Assembly (NCBI GenBank): GCA_905250885.1
Contig: CAJNOQ010002642.1
Span: forward strand, 1 to 23,298
Origin: Didymodactylos carnosus
Lineage: Eukaryota; Rotifera; Eurotatoria; Philodinida; Philodinidae
DNA length: 23,298 nt
Direction of reading: 5' to 3'
Each line of letters starts with the position of its first letter. The stretch's first letter is position 1. Of the stretch, positions 1 to 11,033 are shown one piece after another. Made by a program: the position numbers and the translations under genes. The notes beneath the pieces were generated by a model. That model had not been told where the DNA came from. It worked only from the letters and a program-made list of their open reading frames with translations, and ran no database searches.

Positions 1-44
1 TTATTCGGTGCTTTCGACTTTTAAAAGTCGAAAGCACCGAATAA
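1..44. repeat. Perfect 44-bp palindrome without loop
   Basis: Bases 1-22 are the exact reverse complement of bases 23-44, centred on TTTT/AAAA with no spacer. The palindrome begins at the first base of the window, so the true arms may run further left. It could be a transposon hairpin end, the axis of a larger palindrome or an assembly fold-over; the sequence alone does not decide. Confidence 0.9.
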
Positions 45-782
45 GATAACTTTGATGAATTCTAGATATATTGAGGCAATAAAATAATAATAATTTAGTG
101 AACCGATTTCAAGTCTTATGCGGACTACTCCTTTTGTAACCATTTCTAAATCGTTTTAAAGTTCCATACAGAAGGGGTTTATTACGGATTCTCTATATTT
201 TTCCGTTCAGAAAAGGTTCTATATGGAGAATTTTGTGACGTTTCCTTAAAGGTTTCGTATTGACGTTAACGGAAAGGGTTTAGAAACTTTATTGCAAGTA
301 CAACCAAAACAAACAAAGTGATACATTTCGATTTCTTTTTTAACCTGTCTGTATGCAATTTAGATAGTAAAACACACAACAATTCATAGCGCCTTATAAC
401 CGATATAATGAGCAGATAAAATCAGTTGGTGAAATGACACATAGGAAAAGGGCAAAAACTGTATGTAAAACATCTTGTACGAAAAATATATTGTTTCTGT
501 CAAGCACTTGAGGAAAATATTTTCCTTCTCTGGGGAAGAAAATATCTTGTCTGTACATATAACTAAAAGAGAGTTATGACTGTTACGAGACTACAAACAT
601 TTGTACAGTAAAACTTACCTATACAACTTGTATCGTAAAACAGAAATTTTGCTGCATATTATCAACATTTCTAGAATTAGAGCCATTGGAAAACCAGAAC
701 ATTAGGAAACCAAGTCCTCCACTTCGATCGAGAAACATCTTGCAAACAGTTTCATCATATAGAGTAAACGTACCTTTACAAA
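45..782. other. AT-rich spacer with no supported gene
   Basis: No recognisable gene is seen. On the minus strand 619-822 is open and ends in TAG followed directly by GTAAGT, a good splice-donor sequence, but the stop lies before the donor and the peptide matches no family I recognise. It may be a fragment of a host exon cut by the neighbouring LINE. Confidence 0.4.
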
Positions 783-2713
783 ATGAGACGTCTACGAATA
801 ATTTATGACATCTTATTATCAATCTACATTCAATTTTACGAAAGGTCCCAACGGCATATTTTTTTGTATATTTTTTGTAAAATGTTACAGTGGAAATTAA
901 AAGCCTTAGTAGGAGATCAACTTGTTAAGACTCCAGATGAGCGTCATTTAGCCCATTCAAATTCGATCTCTTTTTGGTCCAAAACAAAACGCTATTTCAA
1001 ACCTATTTCCTCTTCTTTGCATGGTTTAATTTTGAGTTCCGGGAGACAGTGAGTGAGCCTAAGGAAATGACGGAAATTGCTGCTAACCACTATGAAGAAT
1101 TATTTTCTGAACTAGAAGTAGTTAGACCATATCCTTATGTGGATTCTTCGCCGTTAGTATGGGACAACTTTGACGAAAAACTCCCTCCAGTTTCATTTAA
1201 AGAAGTGACCAGAGTAGTCTCATCTAGAAAGAAAAAACATTCATGCGGCGCTCATGGTTTGTCTCCATTTATGTTGAAATTTTTACCAATTGAATACTGG
1301 TCGTTGTTTGTGGTTTTCTTTAATCTCTCTTTTTCGTCGTTTTTTCTCCCTTCTTCTTGGAAAGAAGTTCGTATGATTATCTTAGCAAAAAAAGAGTCCA
1401 TTTGTTCTGTTACGTCTACTAGATCAATCTCGTTACTTGATGTATTTCTTAAGATATAGGAAAAATTATTTTTATCAAGATTTCTCGAAGTTTTACGTTT
1501 AAGAGGAATTTTACCTGATACACAATCAGGTTTTCATGCCGATTTCCGGTTGCAAACCAGAGTGCTCTTTCTTATCGGCCAAATTTCTTCGTATATGTCC
1601 AATAGCTCCCCAGTAGCAACGGTGTTCGTGGATTTTAAGAGTGCTTTCGATCAGTTGTGGTTTGAGGGATGCCTCGGTAAGATGCTGAGATTAGGTATCC
1701 GAAGGCATATGTAAATTGGATAAGAGCGTGGTTGATAGGTGGAAAAGCGTTTATCGAAATTGATAGATCAGATCACGAATTTTTTCAATCTTCAGAGGTG
1801 GTCCTCAAGGATCTAGTTTTACACCAACTTTATTCATCACTTATCACTCTGACATGGGTGATCTTTAAAAATGGCTTTAGCCTTCTTTTTTGCTGACGAT
1901 CTGGCTGCGATTATGGCAGGTCGTATCGGGGTTAGTTACACCGAACAATGCATAGACTTAGAAAAAAGACTGGCTGTTTTCTTTGATTATCTTGAATTGT
2001 ATTCCTTATTGACACTTCAGCCGTTAAACTACGATAAAACTGAAGCACTCTGGTCTGCTCGAGCTATCGGCCTCCCGAAATTTAAGTTAATGTGTGGATC
2101 TCACCTGATAAGATGGGTATCCGAATTCAAGTATTTGGGCTATTGGCTGGTCGAAAATGATTAGTCGAAGTATCCTAAAAATTAGACAACGGTTAGGAAT
2201 GATAAGATCCTGTAGAATTTTCGGCTGTACCAGTTTAAATTGAGAAGAGTTTTATATTTTGGTTATGTACTTCCTCTTTTTACCTGGCTGTTTGCCTTTG
2301 TTCCTCTGTTTACTGGTAGGCAACAACAAGACCTGTGCCACTTTTATTATACAACCTTAAAACGGACGTTTTTTTGTCCCCATTGGTCAGATTTCTTCTT
2401 CGCCTACGTATTTAACGAGATTTCTCTCACTGATAGATGTGTTAGATACTGGAACAAATATTCTACTGCTCTTTCGCATAATATTGATGGTTTTCTCCTC
2501 TTAGAACAAACAAACCTAAATTCTTATAGATCTGTGTGGCTTAATGGAGAGAATCGGATACGTGGGTTATATCGTTCTAAACGTTTTGTTGAGCATCTGA
2601 GCACGTTAGAAGAATGCTTTTTGTGGACTTCAGATAACTCCTTAACTGACACTATATCCGTGCTTGACATTAATGATATTGATCAACTTTGTGAATTTCC
2701 TGAATCCTTTTAA
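783..2713 (+). pseudogene. Decayed non-LTR (LINE) reverse transcriptase
   Basis: This is a broken open reading frame of a LINE-type retrotransposon, which would copy its RNA into DNA at a target site. The reverse transcriptase blocks appear in order in shifting frames: the block 1 region (PSSWKEVRMIILAKK, near 1350-1395), motif A VDFKSAFD (near 1630), motif B RGGPQGS (from 1794), motif C FADD (near 1885), motif D NYDKTEALW (near 2030) and motif E EFKYLGYWL (near 2125). A C-terminal region follows and ends at TAA 2711-2713. In-frame stops at 1457-1459 and 2162-2164, and frame changes near 1050, 1697, 1800-1870, 2180 and 2230, show it is dead. No endonuclease domain is recognisable upstream, so the copy is probably 5'-truncated. 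The exact 5' end and target duplication were not found. Bases 2785-2790 (AATAAA) may belong to its 3' end. Confidence 0.9.
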
Positions 2714-3304
2714 TACTAATTTTTTCTTTTGCTAATTTCAACAGTTGTATGTTGTAGTATTTCTGTTTTATTGATCTATTTTTAAATAAAAAATATAAAG
2801 ATTGAGTGAAATTTAGTTATAAATTAGAGATATAGGTAGCAAACAACACATCTCATAGAAATAGAGCTGAGTTCTAGAACGTTCACAGCCTTTTTCTTAA
2901 CCTTAACCGCAAAATCTTTTCTTAAAATCGAGCTTCATCTTACCAAACTAAAGGTGAAATAATTCCAGAACTCTCAAAACTCAATTGTTTAAACTTTGAA
3001 AAGGTGCTATTTTTGAGTACGATCAAAAATCAACGACAGAAGAAGTGCATGTGTAAAACGGGCTGTTATTCGATTTTTCACAATGGCAATTAATTTTTCA
3101 ATGAATGGATCTGAGTCAAGGTGGCCCTCTCTGGGGTACCTCATATTAAGGGTACCTCTCCCCTCATTTTAGGCTTTCCGTAGAAATGCTGTGAAATAAA
3201 AACTAAAACTCACTATGGCTTCATATTTTCAGAACTGATTGGAAACTCAATGGAGCTCTTTTTTGTTTTTGTTTCAAGTTTTTAACTATTGCCGTTCATC
3301 AGTT
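2714..3304. other. LINE 3' tail and spacer
   Basis: The first ~90 bases are A/T-rich with AATAAA at 2785-2790 and probably represent the LINE 3' untranslated region. The rest has no gene. Around 3130-3170 the word GGGTACCTC occurs twice in short order. Confidence 0.4.
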
Positions 3305-3670
3305 TTTCAGAAAACTCGGCTTTTCATTGGATCACATTACGACCCCCTCTCCCTTAAATTTCATCAGATCAAGTTAAAAGTTTTACCAGAGGTACTCAAG
3401 GTCATAGCGCAGAGGTATAATTTTGGAATTTTATTTTAGACCGAGTTATAGGAAAAATACCGAAAAACTCTTAAAAACTAAGTGTTTAAATTTTAGAAAT
3501 TCTATAACTCGGTAAAGAAAGGTCTAAAAAAAAGATTCTAGAATAACACCTCTGCACTATGACCTTGAGTACCTCTGATAAAATTTTTAACTCGATCGGA
3601 TAAAATTTAAGGCGGTCGTAATGTGGTCCAATGAAGCCCAGCCGCAAAAAATAGTTTTCGAGAAAAAAGC
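3305..3670. repeat. Imperfect foldback repeat (~150-bp arms)
   Basis: Bases 3305-3450 and 3503-3670 are inverted copies of each other around a ~50-bp centre. A long shared block includes GAGGTACTCAAGGTCATAG in the left arm and its complement near 3560-3580. Both arms translate into similar short open stretches on opposite strands, which is a by-product of the inverted repeat and not evidence for two genes. No clear target duplication is visible. The inner edge of the right arm carries a module (3499-3523) that recurs at 4029 and 13970. Confidence 0.75.
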
Positions 3671-3823
3671 AAGGGGAAAAAACAACACTATACTGCACTG
3701 TCCACTACACCCCACCACACATCTACTATATGACCACTACAAAGTCACTACAACGCCACTACCGTAGTGGAAAAAGTATAGTGTACTGTTGTGGTTTCTC
3801 CCCTTGGAAAAAAGGCATTTTGT
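3662..3823. repeat. Small foldback with CACTAC-rich centre
   Basis: Bases 3662-3697 pair with 3775-3823 (aaggggaaa...actatac against gtatagtg...ctcccctt). The centre is a degenerate CACTAC-type simple repeat, including the near-palindrome CCACTACCGTAGTGG at 3757-3771. It abuts and slightly overlaps the preceding foldback, so the two may be parts of one composite element. Confidence 0.55.
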
Positions 3824-4572
3824 ACACAGACCACTTTTTTCAGAGCATTTGCCGCGATGCTTATATCTCCACGAAAATTCATCGGAAAATTCTGGAAAAA
3901 GTCTCATTGTGAAGAAAACACTTTCTTCTATCAGACTAGGCGTAAGAAAAATTTTGAATGTACAGAAAAGCAGAGACAAGTTTATGAAACTAAAAAACTG
4001 AGTTTTTTTAGGCTTTGAAGGAAAAACTGCATAACTTTTGGAAGAAAGGTCGTGGAATGCTGGTAGTGGTCTCATTTTGTAGCCCACACTTTCCTCTACA
4101 TTAGGCTATGCTTGGCTCAAAATCCGAAATTTCAAAAAAGAGGGGGCTACCCTTAATGACTTCGGTTTTTAGAAAATATCATCAATCGAAAATTCTGTTT
4201 TTTAGTTGTTTAAAAAGGACGGAAAACGGTTGTATTGATATCTAACTAGAGTTCTTTTTAACATGTGCTCATTTTGTAATTTGCTGAACTGAACACATTT
4301 TGAACCTGTGATCGTATTGTGTTTTTGTTTTTTGAGAATGGACTCATAACCGATGCAAATACTTGCATTTAATGTGCATTTGAAATTAATTTGGCACTTT
4401 TAATATAGCCGATAGATCTGTTTGAGTTTATCCTAAAATATTTACTTTCAATTTTCATTCCGACCAGTTCCAACTAGGTAGAATATGATAACAGGCTATT
4501 AATTTGGAACAGTTCAAGATGAAAGTGTAGTTTTTAGTTTGTTATCATTATCTTCTAGATAGTCACGTCACT
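3824..4572. other. Repeat remnant and upstream region of the hydrolase gene
   Basis: The short open frames on both strands near 3730-4087 look like repeat sequence, not genes. Bases 4029-4063 (AACTTTTGGAAGAAAGGTCG and following) match the module at 13970-14008, and the following TCTCATTTTGTAGCCC resembles the complement of 13810-13850, so this is a fragment of the same repeat family. From about 4130 to the ATG at 4573 lies ordinary AT-rich sequence that presumably holds the hydrolase promoter; no specific motif is recognised. Confidence 0.45.
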
Positions 4573-5443
4573 ATGCACGGAAATTTATTCATTTACAATC
4601 TCAAAAGTAACATGGTTGCATTTGAATCGGGTTGTCTATCATCTTCAAAATATTTAATTTTTATTGGTGGTCTTACTGATGGATTAAATTCATTATCTTA
4701 TCTAGAAACGTTATCTGAAATGTTAGAGTCTTTCGGTTACTGTTTAATTCAAATACTATTACGTTCATGTTATTTACAATATGGTTTTCATAGTTTACAA
4801 ACAGATTTGGAAGATTTAGATTCTCTAATAGAAAAACTTGTTCAAGAACGTGGACAACCGACATCGTTGATTCTAATGGGACATTCAACTGGCTGTCAAG
4901 ATATCATTTATTTTCTTAAACATTCATCAAATAAACAACATGTCACACATGCAATTTTACAGGTAAATTTTATACAATGATGTTGAAACACTACATCAGT
5001 TTATTTGATTTCAGGGTCCAGTTAGTGACCGTGAATTTGGTGCTACTGAATCAAAAACAGAAGATATTCTCAAATATTGTCGTTCATCATCATCATTATC
5101 ACCAAATGATTGGATTCCTCATCATTTAAGCGATGTTCCAATAACAATTTCACGATTTTTATCATTAAATGAAAAAAATTCTATTGAAGATGTTTTTTCT
5201 ACAGATTTAACGAATGATGAATTATCAAACATTTATTCTTCTATCAGAACACCTTTAACATGGATATTTTCCATAAAAGATCAATATGTACCAGATTCAT
5301 CTGTAATTTCTGCATTTGCAAAACGTTTAGTCAATGAATTACGACATGATACCGTTCTTTTCTTGTCAAATGCTGATCATGGTATAACATCGAAAGATGA
5401 CCAACAACTGCTCATTGAACATATCAAAAAAATTTTAAAATAA
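4573..5443 (+). CDS. DUF1749/UPF0613 family alpha/beta hydrolase, two exons
   Basis: The gene joins 4573-4962 and 5015-5443 across a 52-bp GT-AG intron (4963-5014), giving 272 residues in phase 0. Residues 26-110 hold the first half of an alpha/beta hydrolase fold. It has an oxyanion-type IGGLTDG segment (31-37) and the nucleophile elbow GHSTGCQD with Ser105. Exon 2 opens with GPVSDRE (131-137), a signature of DUF1749 proteins. The likely remaining triad members are Asp219 (KDQYVP) and His252 (NADHGI). The family includes fungal and plant UPF0613 proteins and siderophore esterases of the SidJ type; the substrate here is unknown. No signal peptide or membrane segment is evident, so it is probably cytosolic. 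An AATAAA overlaps the stop codon (5439-5444), which would imply a very short 3' UTR if used. The reading frame is intact with AT-rich codons like those of the transporter. Horizontal acquisition is possible but not shown. Confidence 0.9.
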
Positions 5444-6292
5444 ATATGAATATGTAGTAGTTCATCAAACTTATTGATCATCTTTTTTGTTTACCTGACA
5501 TGAGTTGTGATATTAAGGCTACATCTATCTATTTACGGGAGTAAGGTGAGTGTGTGAAGAGTCTTTCAATTGTAAAGGACCGAAATTAGAGATATGAAAT
5601 CCTACTCGATCCGATGATTTGATACAGATACGAAGTTATAGGGAATGCTTAACTTATTTAGGCAAAAACATCATATTATTACAAGTTTATCTTTCTTTCC
5701 TTTGATCATACATTCAGTTCTATAGTTGTCCAAGATTTCTCAAATGAGCATCAACAATAAGCGTTTTAGCTCAAATAAAATGTCTTTTAATACATAAATC
5801 GTAGAAATTCATTTATTTAGTCACTGTCAGAATTTTTAAAAGATCCTCGTTTAGAAACAGAATAGTTTATCTCCATTCTGATAATTTCAGATGAACAAGA
5901 TAGGATAGGATCTTTGTTTCGTATAACTGAGTAATGAGTGTATAAACGCAACTGCAACAACCGATTTATTTACAACTAGAATTTTTGCTCCCAAAAACAT
6001 TCGGAATAAAATAAACCGTTCACTTATCCACACTATTCAATAAAGATTGATATTTTTTATTGTTATTTTCTCTATTATGGACATCACGTAACATATGTCT
6101 GCTGTTTTTTGCACTTTGAGATTCTCGGGTAACAGTATCATGATCATACTCATGCACACATCTAACCAAAATTTTCATCAGTTATGTCTGGAAATCTTCT
6201 ACTTCAGAAATCTAGTTATGTTTACAAGAAAACTGGGAATCAAATTACAACTCTTTACCGGCTTTAAAGTGGTCTCAATTAAGAAGCCTCGT
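5444..6292. other. AT-rich spacer
   Basis: No gene supported. The open frame at 6095-6346 has no coding character and its end runs into an inverted repeat arm, so it is regarded as chance. Confidence 0.5.
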
Positions 6293-8213
6293 TTCAAAAT
6301 GTTTACAACATTCTTTATTTGCGCATATCTCAGTCCAGAAATATGATAAAGTTTTAATTTCTTATTTAGAAGATGCCTTATTTAATTCTCTACAAAAAAT
6401 ATATTGAACATTATTCTATATAACTTCAAAATAAGAATATGTAAATATTGAGTACTCCCTAGTCGAAATGACACTGAGAAACAAATTTATTTTGAGCACG
6501 TTGTCAGACATCCCAGTGGAATAAAATATATGTTTTGTTTCTCCTGAGTATATTCTTCTCACTTTTCATATATCATAGGTTCTCTTTAAACGTGTTTTTC
6601 TTGCACAAAAAGCGCTTTTACCAAACTCATCCTAGAAACGAGAAAATTTGACTTTTTCGTCTTAACATAGTCGACGTAACGGAGCTATAGAACTTTTTCC
6701 GTTCGGATATAAAAGCAGAGTTGTTTTCCTTTAAAATAAAACAAATCCGATCTTAAAATATTCAAATTTGGCGCAGTTAGAAAATTTTTTTCAAGTGCCT
6801 TCAAACTTTCGAACTGAAATGATGATTTGTAGCAAAAAGAAAACAAAATTCGCTCCCAACCGCTTGTGATGACAAACAATTTAAAATCTTGCTAATCAAT
6901 ACAGTTTTTCGACTGCTACAAAACAGATGTCGTCCCTTTTTGTATACCATAAAATGGAAGGAACTAAATTGAAAAAACTGTTTTTTGAACTCGGAAGTGC
7001 TCGAGATTGCATATTCGCAGTATTTCCTCCATAGTCTTTTAAGTTATATAGAAAAATGTTCGATATATTTTTTGTAGAGAATTAAATAGAGCCTCTTTTA
7101 AATAAGAAATTAAAATATTATCATATTTCTGGACTGAGATATGTAAGATGCCCATAATTCGAACTTGCAGCAAAATTTGTTTTTGATTTAATCATACGAA
7201 AAACTGATTCTAGGAATGATGTTCGCAAGTCCTTAAACCCAAAAGCCAAATTCTCGCGTAGGCGAAAACGTATTTGAGTCCGAATTTTGCAGACCTAACA
7301 CGAGTTTGTGTAGAGACGATAAACCCAATATTTGCACCTTATCAGAACCGCTAGAAGCTCAGCTTCAACGTTACGAAGATATTTTTTAAAAATTCCTTTT
7401 CCTCGCTGAGAAAATTCATTTTTTCTAAATCAGCGGCGAATAAGTCAGCATTCTCCTCAAAATTCTCACTTTTCTCCAACAGAGCTCAACTTCTATGGAG
7501 TAAAAATATCATATTTGGAATCAGGATCAAAAGACAAATCGAGTGATATGTATCTTTATCCTATCCGAGTACTTTAAGTTTTTACGCTGAAAAATCACGA
7601 GATTTTCACCAAAAAATAAAAATGAACTAAAAATTTCGAAATACACATCAGTCGATTTGTCTTGTGATCCTGATTCCAAATATGATATTTTTACTCCATA
7701 GAAGTTGAGCTCTGTTGGAGAAAAGTGAGAATTTTGAGGAGAATGCTGACTTATTCGCCGCTGATTTAGAAAAAATGAATTTTCTCAGCGAGGAAAAGGA
7801 ATTTTTAAAAAATATCTTCGTAACGTTGAAGCTGAGCTTCTAGCGGTTCTGACAAGGTGCAAATATTGGGTCTATCGTCTCTACACAAACTCGTGTTAGG
7901 TCTACAAAATTCGGTTTGGATTTTTGACTCAACTACGTTTTCGCCTACGCGAGAATTTGGCTTTTGGATTTAAGGACTTGCAAACACCATTGGCGTTTTT
8001 CCTGAAAACAAAATTTTTTTTTGTTTTGGCGACCTTCTCCGTAATCGGAGTTTTTCTTCATGAAGATGTGGTTCAAAAGAAGTCAAAAGGTGATATTCGT
8101 GGTCAGCTCGACAAGACGAATCAGAATATGTATGATAAAGTCAAAAACAAATTTTGCTCGAAGTTCGAATTACGGGCACCTTACAAAATAAAGAATACTG
8201 CAAACATTTTAGA
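6293..8213. repeat. Older foldback element, host of a nested insertion
   Basis: The left arm is 6293-6431. The right arm is split: 7036-7143 pairs with 6324-6431 (108 bp each, including CATATCTCAGTCCAGAAATA), and 8184-8213 (CAAAATAAAGAATACTGCAA and following) pairs with 6293-6322. Removing 7144-8181, which leaves one TA copy at 8182-8183, restores a continuous right arm that mirrors the left one. The ~600-bp centre (6432-7035) is AT-rich with no gene. Confidence 0.75.
7146..8181. mobile_element. TA-flanked foldback transposon (MITE-like), 1036 bp
   Basis: The termini are inverted: AGATGCCCATAATTCGAACTT at the left and the complement of AGGTGCCCGTAATTCGAACTT at the right, each flanked by TA (7144-7145 and 8182-8183). 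This is the duplication expected of Tc1/mariner-type transposition. The arms are long. Bases 7214-7554 pair with 7638-7992 almost perfectly around an 83-bp loop, and the outer ~60 bp pair with 8116-8181. A ~120-bp segment (7993-8115) is present only in the right arm. The 99-residue open frame at 7924-8223 runs through the arm and across the element end and is not a gene. No transposase is encoded, so it would be non-autonomous. Confidence 0.8.
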
Positions 8214-9671
8214 ACACCAATAGTAGCGTTCCTTTAAGGCTATCCTCTCACAAATACGAAATTTTTGGAAAAAAGTCAATATTGAGCTAAGCACATTATT
8301 AGCTAGCCCAAGATGGCTCCTGTCAAAACTGAAAAAGTAGCTCTAAAGAACTAAGTTGTTTTTATATTCAGTCTAGATTTGTGGTTAGAAACACATCTTT
8401 GTCAAAGTTAGTGAATCTTTTTCGAATTTTGGACTTCTGATGCTTACCATTATTTCGAAATGTCACCCAGATATAAAAAATCGGGCTCTATAAATCTCTA
8501 GCCACATATGTTTTCGTCATTGTGAGACCCTCCCGAGCTCCCCACGACTCTTTGTTACCGAGAAATGTTGCAGCTACAAACAGTCCCATTTTGACCCCTA
8601 ATCGAGCGATATCTCTGAAACGGTGATAGATCACTTCGCCAAAATTTTACGAAAAGAGTACAATTGTAAGGTGAACATTCTCTGAAAGTTTGATCCAGAT
8701 CGGACTTTCAGTTACCGAAAGACGTTTCTGACGGGAGGGGAGGGCTTAAACGAAAAAGAAGAAAAGTAATGTATTTATATGGCACAATAAGTACAAATGA
8801 AAAAATAGGCACCAGCGATAACAAGCATAGCATATGTTTCACAAGATATTTCAAGGTTTGTTATTATATGAGATACTTGTCTTTTACACAATATCACAAA
8901 AGTAATGTGGCAAGATCTATCGTAGAACGTGTATTAATTTTTTTTACAAATAAACTGACTTATAAAATAGACGAATATATGTGTATGTATGTATAGATTG
9001 ACAATGTTTCTTTCTTGTTGTATCAGAAACAATAGAAAAAAATTATGTATGCTGTGCTGATTATACTATAAAAGCAAAGAAAAAGAGAAAACAGAATAAT
9101 TCCGATACTAGCACACTTTGGAAAATATGTACAGCGCATGGCTGGAATGAAGATAACAACAGAACAAAAATATTTTGCGATGTAACAAACAAGAATATTT
9201 AATAACTAAGAAAGTATATGTTAAATGGACTCATATGAATCATAATGAGTAAGATAAGTAAAATGGAAAGATGTTAATCGGAGTAAGGATGGGCGGATAT
9301 TCGGAAAAAATTAATTTTTTTGCCGTGTTTTTTTTACCGTTACCAGTGTTTTACCGTGAGAAAACCTTTTATTTTTATTTGTACACTCTCTTGAAATAAG
9401 GATATTTTAAATCCTCCCAAAACAGAAATTTAGTAGTGGAAAATGATTTTTCTTCTCTGTTGCTTACTAAACTCAAAAGGATTTAATAAAACTATTACAA
9501 AACGCTTTTTAGGCGATTTATATTAGTGGGGGTAGTAGTCATTTGAAATTTTGTTATAATACAAAAAAAGTATCTGTGAAATTTAGTTTTATACACGAAT
9601 GCTTTCTCGACACTATATGATTTTCTTGCTCATCTACTACTGTCATCATATGCGATTATAAAGTGACGCTC
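8214..9671. other. Spacer with a dispersed repeat at ~8490-8720
   Basis: Bases ~8490-8720 are a diverged relative of 16906-17155. Shared words are AATCTCTAGC, CCCGAGCTC, GTAGCTACA/GCAGCTACA followed by a CTCTGAAACGG/CTCGTGAACGG segment, CTGAAAGTTT and GTTACCGA. The rest is AT-rich with no supported gene; the open frame at 8769-8996 has no recognisable content. Confidence 0.5.
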
Positions 9672-10136
9672 TCATCTACACTCTAAGAAAAACCAGTCTA
9701 AAATAAGTCGGCATTAATCGGCTGCGATTGATTCATCTGTCTTTTCGATCCGTCGTATATTAAAACGAATTGACCTGACTATTTTGCAACCGAATTATGC
9801 CGTCTTACCTAAATGTAAGCTATTTTTACATCTTATTTTCATTATTAGCAATTGAATGATAGTCCTAGTTGGAACCCATGAAAGCACCTCAACTACTGAC
9901 TGTATATCAATGGCTTAAGTAAGAAATCAAAATAAATGGCAAGTTCTTTCTAAGATCATTGTTCTTTATATACGAGTGGCACACGTAAAAAAGAAATGAA
10001 TGACTTTTCCGTTAATTATAGAAGTAAGATGAAAGAATACCTTGCAGAAACAAGCATCTCAAAATAAAATGGATGAAAAGAAACAACAACTGACGATATA
10101 GAAACATAAATAACTTAAGCCGGCTTTTTTCCAGAG
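9672..10136. mobile_element. Possible short DNA element with CACTCT termini
   Basis: Left CACTCTAAGAAAAACCAGTC and the complement of the right end CACTCTGGAAAAAAGCCGGC agree at 17 of the first 24 positions in inverted orientation. No matching target duplication is seen (left flank ATCTA, right flank CCGTT), and the interior has no gene. This could be an old MITE or chance similarity. Confidence 0.35.
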
Positions 10137-11033
10137 TGCCGTTTAAAGCCCTTTCTCTCAGAGATGACTTTCATCAAAAATATGAATTGTTTAGAAAAGT
10201 ACATGATCTGATAGCCAAAAATCTTCTCTTATGATTAAACTTTTGTCTTCAGAAATGTATTTGCAAGGTAATCAGTAAATTGTTTGGAAGTATTATAAGG
10301 AAAAAAACAAAAACACAGAACCCCTACCTTAAGTTCATTGAAAGTATAAAAACTAATAGAATTCGATTAAAAATTTTAGACATAAGAGTATAAGGGGACG
10401 GGCATCGGCTCTTGCGCATGTCGAGTTATAATGATTAGAAAATATCTCGTTTTGAAGAGAGTTGTTTGCTCTATCCTTCTAGAGTAGTCACAGAAGTTTT
10501 ACTATCAGACGGAAAGGTTTCTTCGTGTAGGAAATCGGATTCTTAGCTTTAATATAGAAAAAAGTTTTGATATAATAGTCGTACACGTCTCTCATAAGCG
10601 TCAAGTTGTTTCAGCTAACTCTTTGGCTATCGCTGAATTATTATAGTTGAAAAAAACAAATTCTTGAACATTCGAGCGGCATTTTTACTTTTTTTCGTAT
10701 TCTACGCATTCTCACGAACAGTCTCTGATTATTAGATGAAAAGGCACATACTAGAACAACTATTAGACTGTTAAACTCATTCCATTCAGTATAAAATGGA
10801 AGGGGGAGCAAAAGTCTTCAGATAATCGAATTAATTAAAAAAAGCTCTATCTAAAAGTTAGTTAGAAGACTCGTGAATAATGTAAATATGGGATGTTAAA
10901 GCTAGAACTTTTCCACGGGCCGTTCTCTAGATCATTGAGTAGCAATTGAAAGTTTTGACTACGGAATAAATAAAGGATACGTTTTTATCACATTATAGTG
11001 ATCTTAGAAAATAATCGCTTGCTCTGTCTTGTA
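10137..11033. other. AT-rich spacer
   Basis: No gene, RNA or clear repeat was recognised in this stretch. Confidence 0.5.

Noticed and set aside
619..822. Minus-strand open frame ending next to a GTAAGT donor
   Set aside because: The stop codon lies before the donor, no acceptor is clear and the peptide is not recognised, so it was mentioned only as spacer content.
3239..3698. Two similar short proteins on opposite strands
   Set aside because: Their similarity comes from the inverted repeat they lie in.
7924..8223. 99-residue plus-strand frame
   Set aside because: It runs through the right arm of a foldback and over the element boundary; no domain is seen.
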